From Burkholderia humptydooensis (GTDB lineage: Bacteria; Pseudomonadota; Gammaproteobacteria; Burkholderiales; Burkholderiaceae), in contig NZ_CP013380.1 in the NCBI RefSeq assembly GCF_001513745.1, forward strand, positions 558,001 through 622,000: a stretch of DNA of 64,000 nucleotides, read 5' to 3'. The notes beneath the pieces are model-generated. The model ran no database searches. It saw only the letters and a list, made by a program, of their open reading frames with translations, and was not told the origin of the DNA. Of this stretch, positions 11,263 to 23,391 are shown piece by piece. How positions within the stretch are numbered: position 1 is the stretch's first letter; each line of letters starts with the position of its first letter. The position numbers and the translations under genes are program-made.

Positions 11263-12789
11263 ATGTTTGGCGAGATGTTCGGAGATCGGCAGCGGCCGAT
11301 GGTGCTCGTGCTGGGGCTCGGCGAATCGGGCCTCGCGATCGCGCGGTGGTGCGCGAGGCACGGGTGCCGGCTGCGCGTCGCCGATACGCGCGAGACGCCG
11401 CCCAACCTTGCCGCGTTGACGGCGGCGGGCATTGACGCCGAATTCGTCGGCGGCGCGTTTTCGCCGGCGCTCATCGACGGCGGGATCGAGCTCGTCGCGC
11501 TGAGCCCCGGTCTGTCGCCGCTCGCGGAAGATCTCGCGCCGCTCGTCGCCGCCGCGCGCGCGCGGGGCATTCCCGTGTGGGGCGAGCTCGAGTTCTTCGC
11601 GCAGGCGCTCGCGACGCTCGGCGCGAACGGCTACGCGCCGAAGGTGATCGCGATCACCGGCACGAACGGCAAGACGACGACGACGAGCCTCGCGGGGCTC
11701 TTGTGCGAGCGCGCGGGCAGGAAGGTCGCGGTCGCGGGCAACATCAGCCCGTCGATGCTCGACAGGCTGACCGAGGCGATCGACGCGGCCGCGCTGCCGG
11801 ACGTGTGGGTGCTCGAGCTGTCGAGCTTCCAGCTCGACACCGCGCACACGTTCGCGCCCGACGCGGCGACGATCCTCAACATCACGCAGGACCATCTCGA
11901 CTGGCACGGCGGCTTCGCCGCGTATGCGGCCGCGAAGGGCCGGATCTTCGGGCCGCGCACCGTGCGCGTGCTCAATCGCGACGATGCCGAGGTGATGAAG
12001 TTCGCGCCGCCCGCCGCGGCCGCCGACGCGCCGCGCGCGATCACGTTCGGCCTGAACGAGCCGAGCGCCGATGGCGATTACGGCCTGCTGCGCGAAAACG
12101 GCATTGCATGGCTCGTCGAGGCGGTCGATCGCGACGCGGCCGATGCGCCCGCCACGCCGTCGCGCCGCCGCAAGCAGGAAGCGGCGCATTCGCCCGACAT
12201 CGCGCTCAAGCGCCTGATGCCCGCCGACGCGTTGCGCATCCGCGGGCTGCACAACGCGGCGAACGCGCTCGCGGCCTACGCGCTTGCGCGCGCAATTGAC
12301 CTGCCGGCCGCGCCGCTGTTGCACGGCCTGCGCGAATACCGCGGCGAGCCGCACCGCGTCGAGGTGATCGCGACGCTCGACGGCGTCGATTATGTGGACG
12401 ACAGCAAGGGCACGAACGTCGGCGCGACGGTGGCGGCGCTCGACGGGCTCGCGCAGCGCACGGTGCTGATCGCGGGCGGCGACGGCAAGGGCCAGGATTT
12501 CGAGCCGCTCGCGGCGCCCGTCGCGCGCTGGTGCCGCGCGGTGATGCTGATCGGCCGCGACGCGCCCGCGCTTCGCGAAGCGCTCGCCGACACGGGCGTG
12601 CCGCTTGCCGATCACGCGACGCTCGAAGCCGCGGTGCGCGCGGCGAGCGCGCTCGCGCAGCCGGGCGACGCGGTGCTGCTGTCGCCCGCATGCGCGAGCC
12701 TCGACATGTTCCGCAATTACGCACATCGGGCCGACGTGTTCCACAGCGCGGTCGAAGACATCGCTTTGGAAAAAGGAACGACGCTATGA
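11263..12789 (+). CDS. murD: UDP-MurNAc-L-alanine:D-glutamate ligase
   Basis: MurD attaches D-glutamate to UDP-MurNAc-L-Ala. The 508-residue product has the N-terminal [11 protein letters not shown] nucleotide fold, the ATP loop [13 protein letters not shown] (about residue 131), the [10 protein letters not shown] block and the C-terminal [10 protein letters not shown] motif. It is longer than the roughly 440 residues of the E. coli enzyme; part of this is an Ala/Arg/Lys-rich insert near residues 285-315 (around [13 protein letters not shown]) that resembles a surface loop. It overlaps ftsW by ATGA. Confidence 0.96.
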   Translation: MFGEMFGDRQRPMVLVLGLGESGLAIARWCARHGCRLRVADTRETPPNLAALTAAGIDAEFVGGAFSPALIDGGIELVALSPGLSPLAEDLAPLVAAARARGIPVWGELEFFAQALATLGANGYAPKVIAITGTNGKTTTTSLAGLLCERAGRKVAVAGNISPSMLDRLTEAIDAAALPDVWVLELSSFQLDTAHTFAPDAATILNITQDHLDWHGGFAAYAAAKGRIFGPRTVRVLNRDDAEVMKFAPPAAAADAPRAITFGLNEPSADGDYGLLRENGIAWLVEAVDRDAADAPATPSRRRKQEAAHSPDIALKRLMPADALRIRGLHNAANALAAYALARAIDLPAAPLLHGLREYRGEPHRVEVIATLDGVDYVDDSKGTNVGATVAALDGLAQRTVLIAGGDGKGQDFEPLAAPVARWCRAVMLIGRDAPALREALADTGVPLADHATLEAAVRAASALAQPGDAVLLSPACASLDMFRNYAHRADVFHSAVEDIALEKGTTL

Positions 12790-14078
12790 GCTGGTCCGAT
12801 CGCCTCGTTTCCCGCTTCAACGGCGCCCGTGACGCGGGCGGCGGCGCCGCGCCGCGCACCGCCGCGCGGGCGGCCTCGGGCGCGCGCGCCACGGCGGGCG
12901 GCCTCGCGAGCGTCGTCAACGGCGCGCGTCCGACCCGCTCGCGGATGCTCGACTTCGACTACTCGCTGCTGTGGGTGTCGATCGCGCTCCTCGGGCTCGG
13001 CGTCGTGATGGTGTACTCGGCGTCGATCGCGATGCCGGATTCGCCGAAATACGCGTCGTATCACGATTACGCGTTCCTGCTGCGCCACTGCGTGTCGCTC
13101 GTCGTCGCGTTCGTCGCGGCGGTGATCACGTTCCGCGTGCCGGTGTCGACGTGGGACAAGTACGCGCCGCATCTCTTCCTGATCGCGCTCGTCGGCCTCG
13201 TGATCGTGCTGATCCCGCACGTCGGCAAGGGCGTGAACGGCGCGCGCCGCTGGATTCCGCTCGGCATCACGAACATGCAGCCGTCGGAAATCATGAAGCT
13301 CGCGGTGACGATCTACGCGGCGAACTACACGGTCCGCAAGCAGGAGTACATGCAGAGCTTCGCGAAGGGCTTTTTGCCGATGGCGTGCGCGGTCGGCTTG
13401 GTCGGCGCGCTGCTGCTGCTCGAGCCGGACATGGGCGCGTTCATGGTGATCGCCGCGATCGCGATGGGCGTGCTGTTCCTCGGCGGCGTGAACGGCAAGC
13501 TGTTCGGCGGTCTTGTCGCGACGGCGGTCGGCACCTTCACGATGCTCGTGTGGCTGTCGCCGTGGCGGCGCGAGCGGATCTTCGCGTATCTCGATCCGTG
13601 GGACGAGCGCTACGCGCAGGGCAAGGCGTACCAGCTCACGCACTCGCTGATCGCGTTCGGGCGCGGCGAGTGGTTCGGCGTCGGCCTGGGCGGCAGCGTC
13701 GAAAAGCTCAATTACCTGCCGGAAGCGCATACCGACTTCATTCTTGCCGTGATCGGCGAGGAGCTCGGCTTCGTCGGCGTGCTCGTCGTGATCCTGCTGT
13801 TCTACTGGATCGTGCGCCGCGCGTTCGAGATCGGCCGCCAGGCGCTCGCGCTCGACCGCACGTTCGCGGGGCTGATGGCGAAGGGCGTCGGCATCTGGTT
13901 CGGCGCGCAGGCGTTCATCAACATGGGCGTGAACCTCGGCCTTCTGCCGACCAAGGGCCTCACGCTGCCGCTCGTGAGCTACGGCGGCTCGGGCATTCTG
14001 CTGAACTGCGTGGCGCTCGCGGTGCTCTTGCGCGTCGATTACGAGAACCGGGTGCTGATGCGGGGAGGGAAGGTATGA
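12786..14078 (+). CDS. ftsW: Septal peptidoglycan glycosyltransferase FtsW
   Basis: This SEDS-family polymerase builds septal glycan strands from lipid II together with FtsI. The 430-residue protein has an alanine/arginine-rich cytoplasmic N-terminal stretch of about 50 residues, then about ten transmembrane helices. Family signatures include [22 protein letters not shown], the EAHTDFI loop with the essential aspartate, and [10 protein letters not shown] near the C-terminus. It starts inside the murD stop (ATGA) and ends overlapping murG. Confidence 0.96.
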   Translation: MSWSDRLVSRFNGARDAGGGAAPRTAARAASGARATAGGLASVVNGARPTRSRMLDFDYSLLWVSIALLGLGVVMVYSASIAMPDSPKYASYHDYAFLLRHCVSLVVAFVAAVITFRVPVSTWDKYAPHLFLIALVGLVIVLIPHVGKGVNGARRWIPLGITNMQPSEIMKLAVTIYAANYTVRKQEYMQSFAKGFLPMACAVGLVGALLLLEPDMGAFMVIAAIAMGVLFLGGVNGKLFGGLVATAVGTFTMLVWLSPWRRERIFAYLDPWDERYAQGKAYQLTHSLIAFGRGEWFGVGLGGSVEKLNYLPEAHTDFILAVIGEELGFVGVLVVILLFYWIVRRAFEIGRQALALDRTFAGLMAKGVGIWFGAQAFINMGVNLGLLPTKGLTLPLVSYGGSGILLNCVALAVLLRVDYENRVLMRGGKV

Positions 14079-15174
14079 CCTCGACGCAGCGCACGCTGAT
14101 GGTGACGGCGGGCGGCACCGGGGGGCACGTGTTCCCCGGGCTCGCGGTCGCGCACCGGATGGAGGCGCAGGGCTGGCGCGTCGTGTGGCTTGGCAATCCG
14201 GCCGGCATGGAAGCGACGCTCGTGCCGAAGCACGGGATTCCGATGGAATACGTGCGCTTCGGCGGGCTGCGCGGCAAGGGCCTGAAGACGAAGCTCGCGC
14301 TGCCGTTCAATCTGCTGCGCGCGTGCGCGCAGAGCCTGCGCGCGCTGCGCCGCGTGAAGCCCGACGTCGTGCTCGGCATGGGCGGCTACATCACGTTTCC
14401 GGCCGGCCTCGTGACCGTGCTGACGGGCCGCCCGCTCGTGCTGCACGAGCAGAACTCGATCGCCGGCCTGACGAACAAGGTGCTCGCGAAGCTCGCGAAA
14501 CGCGTGCTCGTCGCGTTCCCGGGCGCGTTGCCGAACGCCGAATGGACGGGCAATCCGATTCGCGCGGAACTTGCGCGCACGAAACCGCCCCAAGCACGCT
14601 ATGCGGCGCGCAGCGGGAAGCTGAAGCTGCTCGTCGTCGGCGGCAGTCTCGGCGCGGCCGCGCTGAACGAAGTCGTGCCGCGCGCGCTTGCGCGCCTTGC
14701 GCCTGACGAGCGGCCGCAGGTCGTGCATCAGGCGGGCGCGAAGCACATCGATACGCTCAAGGAGAACTACGAAGCCGCGGGCCTTTCCTGCGGCAGCGAC
14801 GTCGCGCTCGTGCCGTTCATCGACGACATGGCGTCCGCGTATGCGAACGCGGATCTCGTGATCTGCCGCTCGGGCGCGATGACGGTCGCGGAGATCGCGG
14901 CGGTCGGGGTTGCGGCGCTGTTCGTGCCGTTCCCGCACGCGGTCGACGATCATCAGACGACCAACGCCGAGTTCCTTGCCGGGCAAGGCGCGGCGGTGCT
15001 CGTGCAACAACGCGACCTGTCGGCCGAGCTGCTCGCCGACTGGCTGCGCGGCCAGTCGCGGGAATCGCTCGCGGCGATGGCCGAACGTTCGCGCTCGCTC
15101 GCGAAGCCGGACGCCACCGACGAAGTCGCGCGCGTGTGCGCAGCGGTGGCGGGCGCGAACCTGGAAGGAAAGCA

Positions 15175-15178
<4 letters not shown>
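14075..15178 (+). CDS. murG: Lipid II synthase (GlcNAc transferase) MurG
   Basis: MurG transfers GlcNAc from UDP-GlcNAc to lipid I on the cytoplasmic membrane face. The 367-residue protein is a GT-B fold enzyme with the N-terminal glycine loop [12 protein letters not shown] (residues 10-21), the second [11 protein letters not shown] loop, [11 protein letters not shown], and the C-terminal donor site [13 protein letters not shown] with downstream [11 protein letters not shown]. The start at 14075 overlaps the ftsW stop; a longer upstream frame is only the ftsW antisense frame. Confidence 0.97.
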
Positions 15179-16572
<1,394 letters not shown>

Positions 16573-16573
16573 C

Positions 16574-17512
16574 ATGAGCGGGATCGATCCGAAACGTTTC
16601 GGCAAGGTGGCGGTGCTGCTCGGCGGGGAATCCTCCGAGCGCGAGGTATCGCTGAACTCCGGCCGGCTGGTGCTGCAGGGCCTGCGCGACGCGGGCATCG
16701 ACGCGCATCCGTTCGATCCGGCGCAGCGGCCGCTCGCGGCGCTCAAGGACGAAGGCTTCGTGCGCGCGTTCAACGCGCTGCACGGCGGCTACGGCGAGAA
16801 CGGCCAGATCCAGGGCGCGCTCGATTTCTACGGCATCCGCTACACGGGCAGCGGCGTGCTTGGCTCGGCGCTCGGGCTCGACAAGTTCCGCACGAAGCTC
16901 GTCTGGCAGCAGACGGGCGTGCCGACGCCGCCGTTCGAGACGGTCATGCGCGGCGACGACTACGCGGCGCGCGCGCAGGACATCGTCGCGAAGCTCGGCG
17001 TGCCGCTCTTCGTGAAGCCGGCGAGCGAGGGCTCGAGCGTCGCGGTCGAGAAGGTGAAAAGCGCCGATGCGTTGCCCGCCGCACTGGAAGAGGCGGCGAA
17101 GCACGACAAGATCGTGATCGTCGAGAAGAGCATCGAGGGCGGCGGCGAGTACACCGCGTGCATCGCCGGGGATCTCGATCTGCCGCTCATCAAGATCGTG
17201 CCCGCGGGCGAGTTCTACGACTATCACGCGAAATACGTCGCGAACGACACGCAGTACCTGATTCCGTGCGGCCTCGACGCGGCAAGGGAAGCCGAATTCA
17301 AGCGCGTCGCGCGCCGCGCGTTCGACGTGCTCGGCTGCGCGGACTGGGGCCGCGCGGATTTCATGCTCGACGCCGCCGGCAACCCGTATTTCCTCGAAGT
17401 GAACACCGCGCCGGGGATGACCGATCACTCGCTGCCGCCGAAGGCGGCGCGCGCGGTCGGCATCAGTTATTCGGAGCTGGTGGTGAAAGTGCTGTCGCTC
17501 ACGCTCGATTGA
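16574..17512 (+). CDS. ddlB: D-alanine:D-alanine ligase
   Basis: This ATP-grasp enzyme joins two D-alanines for the pentapeptide terminus used by MurF. The 312-residue length is normal for DdlB. Visible signatures are [14 protein letters not shown] (about residue 15), [12 protein letters not shown], the [17 protein letters not shown]-grasp loop, and the metal-binding [13 protein letters not shown] near residue 275. It starts one base after murC and precedes ftsQ by 20 bases. Confidence 0.96.
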   Translation: MSGIDPKRFGKVAVLLGGESSEREVSLNSGRLVLQGLRDAGIDAHPFDPAQRPLAALKDEGFVRAFNALHGGYGENGQIQGALDFYGIRYTGSGVLGSALGLDKFRTKLVWQQTGVPTPPFETVMRGDDYAARAQDIVAKLGVPLFVKPASEGSSVAVEKVKSADALPAALEEAAKHDKIVIVEKSIEGGGEYTACIAGDLDLPLIKIVPAGEFYDYHAKYVANDTQYLIPCGLDAAREAEFKRVARRAFDVLGCADWGRADFMLDAAGNPYFLEVNTAPGMTDHSLPPKAARAVGISYSELVVKVLSLTLD

Positions 17513-17532
17513 TGCAGGACCGGACCTGAACC

Positions 17533-18285
17533 ATGTGGAATAACGTTCGCCAGCTCAACCTTGCCGCCAGCGCGTTGTACGCGCTGCTGCTGCTCGTGTT
17601 GGCGGCGGCCGGCTGCTACTGGCTGATCCAGCGCCCGGCGTTCGCGCTGCGTGAAATCCGGATCGACGGCGACACCGAGCACATCAACGCGCCGACCGTG
17701 CGCGCGAGCGTCGTCGGGCGGCTGAAGGGCAACTTCTTCACGGTCGATCTCGATCTCGCGCGCGTCGCGTTCGAGCAGATGCCGTGGGTGCGCCACGCGA
17801 GCGTGCGCCGGGTGTGGCCGAACGCGCTCGCCGTGACGCTCGAGGAGTACAGGCCGCTCGGGACGTGGGGCAACGATCAGCTCGTGAGCGTCGACGGCGA
17901 GCTCTTCACGGCGAACCAGGGCGAGCTCGACGCGGAGCTGCCGTCGTTCGACGGCCCCGAGGGCAGCGCGAAGGAAGTCGTCGCGCGCTATCGCGACTTC
18001 GCGAAATGGTTTGCGCCGATCCACGCGACGCCGGAGGAAGTGACGCTGTCGCCGCGCTACGCATGGACGGTGAAGCTGTCGAACGGCATGCAGGTCGAGC
18101 TCGGCCGCGAGCGCAACAGCGACACGCTGCCCGACCGGATCCAGCGCCTCGTCGCCGCGTGGTCCTCGGTCACGCAGCGCTGGGGCGGCGACATCGAGTA
18201 CGCGGATCTTCGCTATCCGAACGGATTCGCGATCCGCGCGGCGGGCATGCGGTTCCTGGCCGACACCGACAAGGGCAAGAAGTAA
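17533..18285 (+). CDS. ftsQ: Cell division protein FtsQ
   Basis: FtsQ is a bitopic divisome protein connecting FtsA/FtsZ-side components to FtsL-FtsB. The 250-residue protein has one membrane helix (LYALLLLVLAAAGCYWLI, about residues 16-33), a POTRA domain (FALREIRIDGDTEHIN onward), and the FtsQ/DivIB beta domain containing PWVRHASVRRVWPNALAVTLEEYRP. It lies between ddlB and ftsA as in other proteobacteria. Confidence 0.95.
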   Translation: MWNNVRQLNLAASALYALLLLVLAAAGCYWLIQRPAFALREIRIDGDTEHINAPTVRASVVGRLKGNFFTVDLDLARVAFEQMPWVRHASVRRVWPNALAVTLEEYRPLGTWGNDQLVSVDGELFTANQGELDAELPSFDGPEGSAKEVVARYRDFAKWFAPIHATPEEVTLSPRYAWTVKLSNGMQVELGRERNSDTLPDRIQRLVAAWSSVTQRWGGDIEYADLRYPNGFAIRAAGMRFLADTDKGKK

Positions 18286-18311
18286 CACGACATCACACGC
18301 AAGAGCACTCT

Positions 18312-19544
18312 ATGAGCAAAGACTACAAGGATCTGCTGGTTGCCCTCGACATCGGCACGTCGAAGGTGGTGGCCGTCGTCGCCGAGCTGAAGGGCGAGGG
18401 CCACTATGAGGTCATCGGCCTCGGCCAGAGCGAGTCGAAGGGGCTGAAGAAGGGCGTGGTGGTGAACATCGAGGCCACCGTCCAATCGATCCAGCGCGCG
18501 CTCGAGGAAGCCGAGCTGATGGCCGACTGCAAGATCACCAACGTCTTCACCGGCATCGCCGGCAGTCACATCCGCAGCTTCAACTCGAGCGGGATGGTTG
18601 CGATCAAGGAGAAGGAGGTCACGCAGACCGACGTCGCGCGCGTGATCGAAACCGCGAAGGCGATCAACATCCCGACCGACCAGCAGGTGCTGCACATCCT
18701 CACGCAGGAATTCATCATCGACGGCCAGGAGGACGTGCGTGAGCCGATCGGCATGAGCGGCATCCGCCTCGAGGTGAAGGTGCACATCGTGACGGGCGCG
18801 GTGAGCGCCGCGCAGAACATCGTCAAGTGCGTGCGCCGCTGCGGGCTCGAAGTGAACGACCTGATCCTGCAGCCGCTCGCGTCGTCGCTCGCGGTGCTGA
18901 CGGAGGACGAGAAGGACTTGGGCGTCGTGCTCGTCGACATCGGCGGCGGCACGACCGACATCGCGATCTTCGCCGAAGGCGCGATTCGCCACACGGCGGT
19001 GATTCCGATCGCGGGCGACCAGATCACGAGCGACATCGCGATGGCGCTGCGCACGCCGACGCCCGACGCCGAAGACATCAAGGTCGGCTACGGGATCGCG
19101 AAGCAGGCGCTCGCCGATCCGGACGAGATGGTCGAGGTGCCGGGCCTGGGCGAACGCGGCCCGCGCACGCTGTCGCGGCAGGCGCTCGCGGCCGTCGTCG
19201 AGCCGCGCGTCGAGGAGCTGTTCTCGCTCGTGCAGCAAGTCGTGCGCGAGTCCGGTTACGAAGAGTTACTCAGTTCCGGTGTCGTGCTGACGGGCGGGGC
19301 TGCGATGATGCCCGGCATGGTCGAGCTGGGCGAAGACATTTTCCTGAAGCCGGTGCGCATCGGCGCGCCGGAATACGCGGGCGGGCTCTCGGACGTCGTG
19401 CGCAATCCGCGCTATTCGACGGCGATGGGGCTGCTCGTCGAGGGCAGCGCTCAACGGATGCGCGGCCGCAAGGTCGCCGTGCAATCCGGTTCCGCGGGGC
19501 AGATCTTCTCGCGGATGAAGGAGTGGTTCCTGAGCAATTTCTGA
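18312..19544 (+). CDS. ftsA: Cell division protein FtsA
   Basis: FtsA is an actin-like ATPase that tethers FtsZ filaments to the membrane and recruits later division proteins. The 410-residue protein has the phosphate 1 motif VALDIGTSKVVAVVAE (residues 9-24), the SHVT domain (about residues 85-160), the phosphate 2 motif VLVDIGGGTTDIAIF (about residue 205), the adenosine motif VLTGGAAMMPG, and a C-terminal amphipathic tail (FSRMKEWFLSNF) for membrane binding. It starts 26 bases after ftsQ. Confidence 0.97.
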   Translation: MSKDYKDLLVALDIGTSKVVAVVAELKGEGHYEVIGLGQSESKGLKKGVVVNIEATVQSIQRALEEAELMADCKITNVFTGIAGSHIRSFNSSGMVAIKEKEVTQTDVARVIETAKAINIPTDQQVLHILTQEFIIDGQEDVREPIGMSGIRLEVKVHIVTGAVSAAQNIVKCVRRCGLEVNDLILQPLASSLAVLTEDEKDLGVVLVDIGGGTTDIAIFAEGAIRHTAVIPIAGDQITSDIAMALRTPTPDAEDIKVGYGIAKQALADPDEMVEVPGLGERGPRTLSRQALAAVVEPRVEELFSLVQQVVRESGYEELLSSGVVLTGGAAMMPGMVELGEDIFLKPVRIGAPEYAGGLSDVVRNPRYSTAMGLLVEGSAQRMRGRKVAVQSGSAGQIFSRMKEWFLSNF

Positions 19545-19653
19545 CTGTTTTCGACATTCGCGCCGGTGCCGGCGGCCGGCGCGCGACGGAGGGTTGCCCG
19601 ATCTTCCGCCGAATAACGGCCGAGTAGCGGTTCTTTTCTTGACGGAGGCAACA

Positions 19654-20850
19654 ATGGAATTCGAAATGCTGGAAACCGAAACCAACGGCACGATCATCAA
19701 GGTGATCGGCGTTGGCGGCGCAGGTGGCAACGCGGTGCAGCACATGATCAACAAGGGCGTGCAGGGCGTCGATTTCATCGTGATGAACACCGACGCGCAG
19801 GCGCTGTCGCGCGCGCGCGCGCCGTCCGTGATCCAGCTCGGCAACACCGGCCTCGGCGCCGGCGCGAAGCCGGAGATGGGCCGTGCGGCGGCCGAGGAGG
19901 CGCGCGAGCGGATCGCCGACGCGCTGCGCGGCGCGCACATGGTGTTCATCACGGCCGGCATGGGCGGCGGCACCGGCACCGGAGCCGCGCCCGTCGTCGC
20001 GCAGATCGCGAAGGAGATGGGCATTCTGACCGTCGGTGTCGTGAGCAAGCCGTTCGAGTTCGAAGGCGGCAAGCGGATGCGCGTCGCGGAAGCCGGTTCG
20101 CAGCAACTGGAGGATCACGTCGATTCGCTGATCGTCGTCCTGAACGACAAGCTGTTCGAGGTGATGGGCGACGACGCCGAGATGGACAAGTGCTTCCAGT
20201 GCGCTGACGACGTGCTCAACAACGCGGTGGCGGGCATCGCCGAGATCATCAACGTCGACGGCCTCGTGAACGTCGACTTCGAAGACGTGAAGACGGTGAT
20301 GGGCGAGCAGGGCAAGGCGATGATGGGCACGGCGACGGTTGCCGGCGTCGATCGCGCGCGCCTGGCGGCCGAGCAGGCGGTCGCGAGCCCGCTGCTCGAA
20401 GGCGTCGATCTGTCGGGCGCGCGCGGCGTGCTCGTCAACATCACGTCGAGCCGCTCGCTGCGTCTGTCGGAAACGCGCGAAGTGATGAATACGATCAAGA
20501 GCTACGCGGCCGACGACGCGACCGTGATCTTTGGCGCCGTGTACGACGACGCGATGGGCGACGCGCTGCGCGTGACCGTCGTCGCGACGGGCCTCGGCCG
20601 CGCGGCGAAGAAGCAGCAGTCCGCGCCGATGACGCTGCTGCGCACCGGCACGGACAATCAGCCGATCAGCGCGGCGCCGCAGGGCTACGCGGCTTCGCAT
20701 CACGTGAGCACGGGCGACTACGGCGCGTTCGATACGCCGGCCGTGTGGCGCAACTCGCGCGAGACGGCGGCGTCGCACGTGCAGGCGCTGCAGGAGAAGG
20801 GTGTCGACACGTACGACATTCCGGCATTCCTGCGCAAGCAGGCCGACTGA
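19654..20850 (+). CDS. ftsZ: Cell division protein FtsZ
   Basis: FtsZ is the tubulin-like GTPase that forms the Z ring. The 398-residue protein has GVGGAGGNAV at residues 16-25, the tubulin signature GMGGGTGTGAAPVVA (about residue 107), the T7 loop NVDFEDVKTVM, a variable linker, and the C-terminal peptide DIPAFLRKQAD that binds FtsA and ZapD. The start at 19654 has GGAGG seven bases upstream. The 109-base gap after ftsA is longer than other dcw gaps, leaving room for an extra ftsZ promoter or mRNA processing site. Confidence 0.98.
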   Translation: MEFEMLETETNGTIIKVIGVGGAGGNAVQHMINKGVQGVDFIVMNTDAQALSRARAPSVIQLGNTGLGAGAKPEMGRAAAEEARERIADALRGAHMVFITAGMGGGTGTGAAPVVAQIAKEMGILTVGVVSKPFEFEGGKRMRVAEAGSQQLEDHVDSLIVVLNDKLFEVMGDDAEMDKCFQCADDVLNNAVAGIAEIINVDGLVNVDFEDVKTVMGEQGKAMMGTATVAGVDRARLAAEQAVASPLLEGVDLSGARGVLVNITSSRSLRLSETREVMNTIKSYAADDATVIFGAVYDDAMGDALRVTVVATGLGRAAKKQQSAPMTLLRTGTDNQPISAAPQGYAASHHVSTGDYGAFDTPAVWRNSRETAASHVQALQEKGVDTYDIPAFLRKQAD

Positions 20851-21000
20851 CGCGCGCGAGGCTTCGCGCCGCGCGGTTTCGCGCGCGGCACGAGCCGACG
20901 TGACGGATGAAACGGCTGACGACAGGCCGCGTCGCTTCGCGACGCCGGGCCGGGCCGCGTCGTCTGTCGCGAACGACCGTATCGCTATGAAGGACCAGGC

Positions 21001-21507
21001 ATGATTCAAGTGGGCGACACGCTGCCCGACGCGCAGCTCTTCGAGTATCTCGACGACGCGCGCGCGGGCTGCACGCTGGGGCCGAACGCCTTTGGCGTGC
21101 GCGAGCAGGCGGCGGGAAAGCGCGTGGTGATCTTCGGATTGCCGGGCGCGTTCACGCCGACCTGTTCGGCGCAGCATGTGCCGGGCTACGTCGCGCATGC
21201 CGAGCCGTTGCGCTCGGCGGGCATCGACGAGATCTGGTGCGTTGCCGTCAACGACGCATTCGTGATGGGCGCTTGGGGACGCGATCTGCACACCGCGGGC
21301 AAGGTGCGCATGATGGCGGACGGCAGCGCGGCTTTCACTCATGCGCTGGGACTGACGCAGGACCTGTCCGCGCGCGGCATGGGGATTCGTTCCCGACGCT
21401 ACGCGATGGTGGTCGACGACGGCGTGGTCAAGACGCTGTTCGTCGAAGCGCCGGGCAAGTTCGAAGTGAGCGATGCGGCCAGCGTGCTGGCCAGTTTGAC
21501 GCACTGA
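21001..21507 (+). CDS. Peroxiredoxin, Prx5 subfamily
   Basis: This thiol peroxidase reduces peroxides with its peroxidatic cysteine in PGAFTPTCSAQHVPGYV (about Cys 56), the exact Prx5-type sequence. At 168 residues it has the typical DEIWCVAVNDAFVMGAWG and DLSARGMGIRSRRYAMVVDDGVVK blocks. No thioredoxin or glutaredoxin domain is fused. The physiological reductant cannot be told from sequence. It lies between ftsZ and lpxC, a placement also seen in related genomes, as an independent unit 150 bases after ftsZ. Confidence 0.93.
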   Translation: MIQVGDTLPDAQLFEYLDDARAGCTLGPNAFGVREQAAGKRVVIFGLPGAFTPTCSAQHVPGYVAHAEPLRSAGIDEIWCVAVNDAFVMGAWGRDLHTAGKVRMMADGSAAFTHALGLTQDLSARGMGIRSRRYAMVVDDGVVKTLFVEAPGKFEVSDAASVLASLTH

Positions 21508-21720
21508 ACGCCGCGGCGTGCCCGACACGCGGTTGTAACACGGGTCGACGACCGGGAACGCCTCCGTTCCGGGCGTCGGCCCGTCTCGCATTTCCGCAGG
21601 GTAATGCGCCGAAACAGTTTGAAACGTCGATCATCACGACGCGAAATAGGGATTTACGCTATAATCTCACCTATCGAATAAAACTCCTGATTGATATTCT
21701 CAATCAAGAAGACAGTGACC

Positions 21721-22638
21721 ATGTTGAAGCAGCGCACCATCAAATCGATCGTCAAGACCGTCGGCATCGGCGTGCACTCGGGCCGCAAGGTCGAACTGAC
21801 GCTTCGCCCTGCGGCGCCCGACACGGGCATCGTGTTCTCGCGCGTCGATCTGCCGACGCCCGTCGACATTCCCGCTTCGGCGCTGTCGATCGGCGACACG
21901 CGGCTCGCGTCCGTGCTGCAGAAGGATGGCGTGCGCGTGTCGACGGTCGAGCATCTGATGTCGGCGTGCGCGGGCCTCGGCATCGACAACCTGTACGTCG
22001 ACGTGACGGCAGAGGAAATCCCGATCATGGACGGCAGCGCGGCGACGTTCGTGTTCCTGATCCAGTCGGCCGGCATCGAAGAGCAGAATGCGGCGAAGAA
22101 GTTCATCAAGGTGACGAAGCCCGTCGAGATTCGCGACGGCGACAAGTTCGCGCGTCTTGATCCGTACTTCGGCTTCAAGCTGAAGTTCACGATCGATTTC
22201 CGGCATCCGGCCGTCGACAAGACGGGCCAGGAGCTCGAGGTCGATTTCGCGAACACCTCGTACGTGCGCGAGATCGCGCGCGCGCGCACGTTCGGCTTCG
22301 CGCACGAAGTCGAGATGATGCGCGAGCTCGGGCTGGCGCGCGGCGGCAGCATGGACAACGCGATCGTGCTCGACGAGTACCGGATACTCAACAACGACGG
22401 GCTGCGCTACGACGACGAGTTCGTCAAGCACAAGATGCTCGACGCGATCGGCGATCTGTACGTGATTGGCCATCCGCTCCTCGCGTCGTACACCGCGTAC
22501 AAGTCGGGCCACGGATTGAACAACGCGTTGCTGCGCGAGCTGCTCGCGCACGAGGAAGCCTATGAGATCGTCACGTTCGACGATCCGAAGGCGGCGCCGA
22601 CGGGCTTCGGCTTCGACGCGCAGACAGCGTTCGCGTGA
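21721..22638 (+). CDS. lpxC: UDP-3-O-acyl-N-acetylglucosamine deacetylase
   Basis: LpxC is the zinc deacetylase that commits UDP-GlcNAc to lipid A synthesis. The 305-residue product has the family N-terminus [20 protein letters not shown], the zinc ligand segment [15 protein letters not shown] (His 79), and the second zinc motif [15 protein letters not shown] (His/Asp about 238-242) with catalytic [14 protein letters not shown] 21721 gives the standard start; a longer frame from 21691 lacks support. A TATAAT-like box (CTATAATC near 21659) sits upstream. Confidence 0.96.
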   Translation: MLKQRTIKSIVKTVGIGVHSGRKVELTLRPAAPDTGIVFSRVDLPTPVDIPASALSIGDTRLASVLQKDGVRVSTVEHLMSACAGLGIDNLYVDVTAEEIPIMDGSAATFVFLIQSAGIEEQNAAKKFIKVTKPVEIRDGDKFARLDPYFGFKLKFTIDFRHPAVDKTGQELEVDFANTSYVREIARARTFGFAHEVEMMRELGLARGGSMDNAIVLDEYRILNNDGLRYDDEFVKHKMLDAIGDLYVIGHPLLASYTAYKSGHGLNNALLRELLAHEEAYEIVTFDDPKAAPTGFGFDAQTAFA

Positions 22639-22693
22639 TGCGCTGATGCGTTGCGCACGCGAGACGGCGACAAGAAGGTGGCCTGCGGGCCTA

Positions 22694-22727
22694 ATGCCGT
22701 TCAGTTAACCGACTGAACGGCATTTTT
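22694..22727 (+). terminator. Intrinsic terminator after lpxC
   Basis: A perfect 12-bp stem (ATGCCGTTCAGT/ACTGAACGGCAT) with a six-base loop is followed by a T-run, 56 bases past the lpxC stop. It marks the end of lpxC transcription and separates it from the decayed transposase. Confidence 0.9.
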
Positions 22728-22822
22728 GTTGTGCCAACCGGTTGTAAACATGACGTGGCGATGTTAACTTTCATCGCCATGCCGACCGACGACCTCCGCC
22801 CGCTGGTTGAATCGCACCCGCC

Positions 22823-23290
22823 TTTCAGGTGGTGTGGCTGGTGATCGCGCTGGCGTTGCACCGGCATCAGTCGATCAGCGAGATCGTTGACGGGTTCTAC
22901 GTCAACGGGCTGTCGCGGCTCGCGATGGACGGCACACGCTGCGCACGGCCGACAGCGTCGCCAACCGCGAGCATTTCGGGGCATCTGCGGCCACGCATGA
23001 CCGGGTGGGCAGCTATCCCCAACTGCGCGCGGTCACGCTGACGGCCATTCCTACCCACCTGGCGCGCGATACGGAATTTGGCCCTTACGACGTCAACGAG
23101 ATGATCTCGGCACGCCAACACATCCCGCGCGTGCCGGACCACACCATTACCGTCTTCGACAGAGGATTCCTGGGCCCAGTTGCCGTGCAACCTGGTCTCG
23201 GGCGGTGAGAGCCGGCATTTCATCATTCCGGCCAAGTCCAATACGCGCTGGGAGGGGCTCAGCGGCGAGCCCGGTGACCAGACAATGAAT
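22823..23290 (+). pseudogene. Decayed IS4-family transposase fragment
   Basis: Conceptual translation in three successive frames gives blocks typical of IS4-family transposases: VVWLVIALALHRHQSISEIV, then AMDGT and LRTADSVANREHFGA, SYPQLRAVTLTAIPTHLARD, FGPYDVNEMI, VPDHTITVFDRGF, and finally SRHFIIPAKSNTRWE. Two frame changes are needed (near 22935 and 23170), and residues between the first two blocks are missing, so the gene is dead. No terminal repeats could be recognised. It sits in the gap between lpxC and the DUF721 gene, as an old insertion scar. Confidence 0.75.
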
Positions 23291-23391
23291 CGCGCATCGG
23301 CACTCGCGCTCGCGCACGGGGGCCGTCCGGTGATGGGTTGCGGATGCGTCGTGCGGTACGTGCGGGCACGGCTTCCGCGTGGCGAAAAGGA

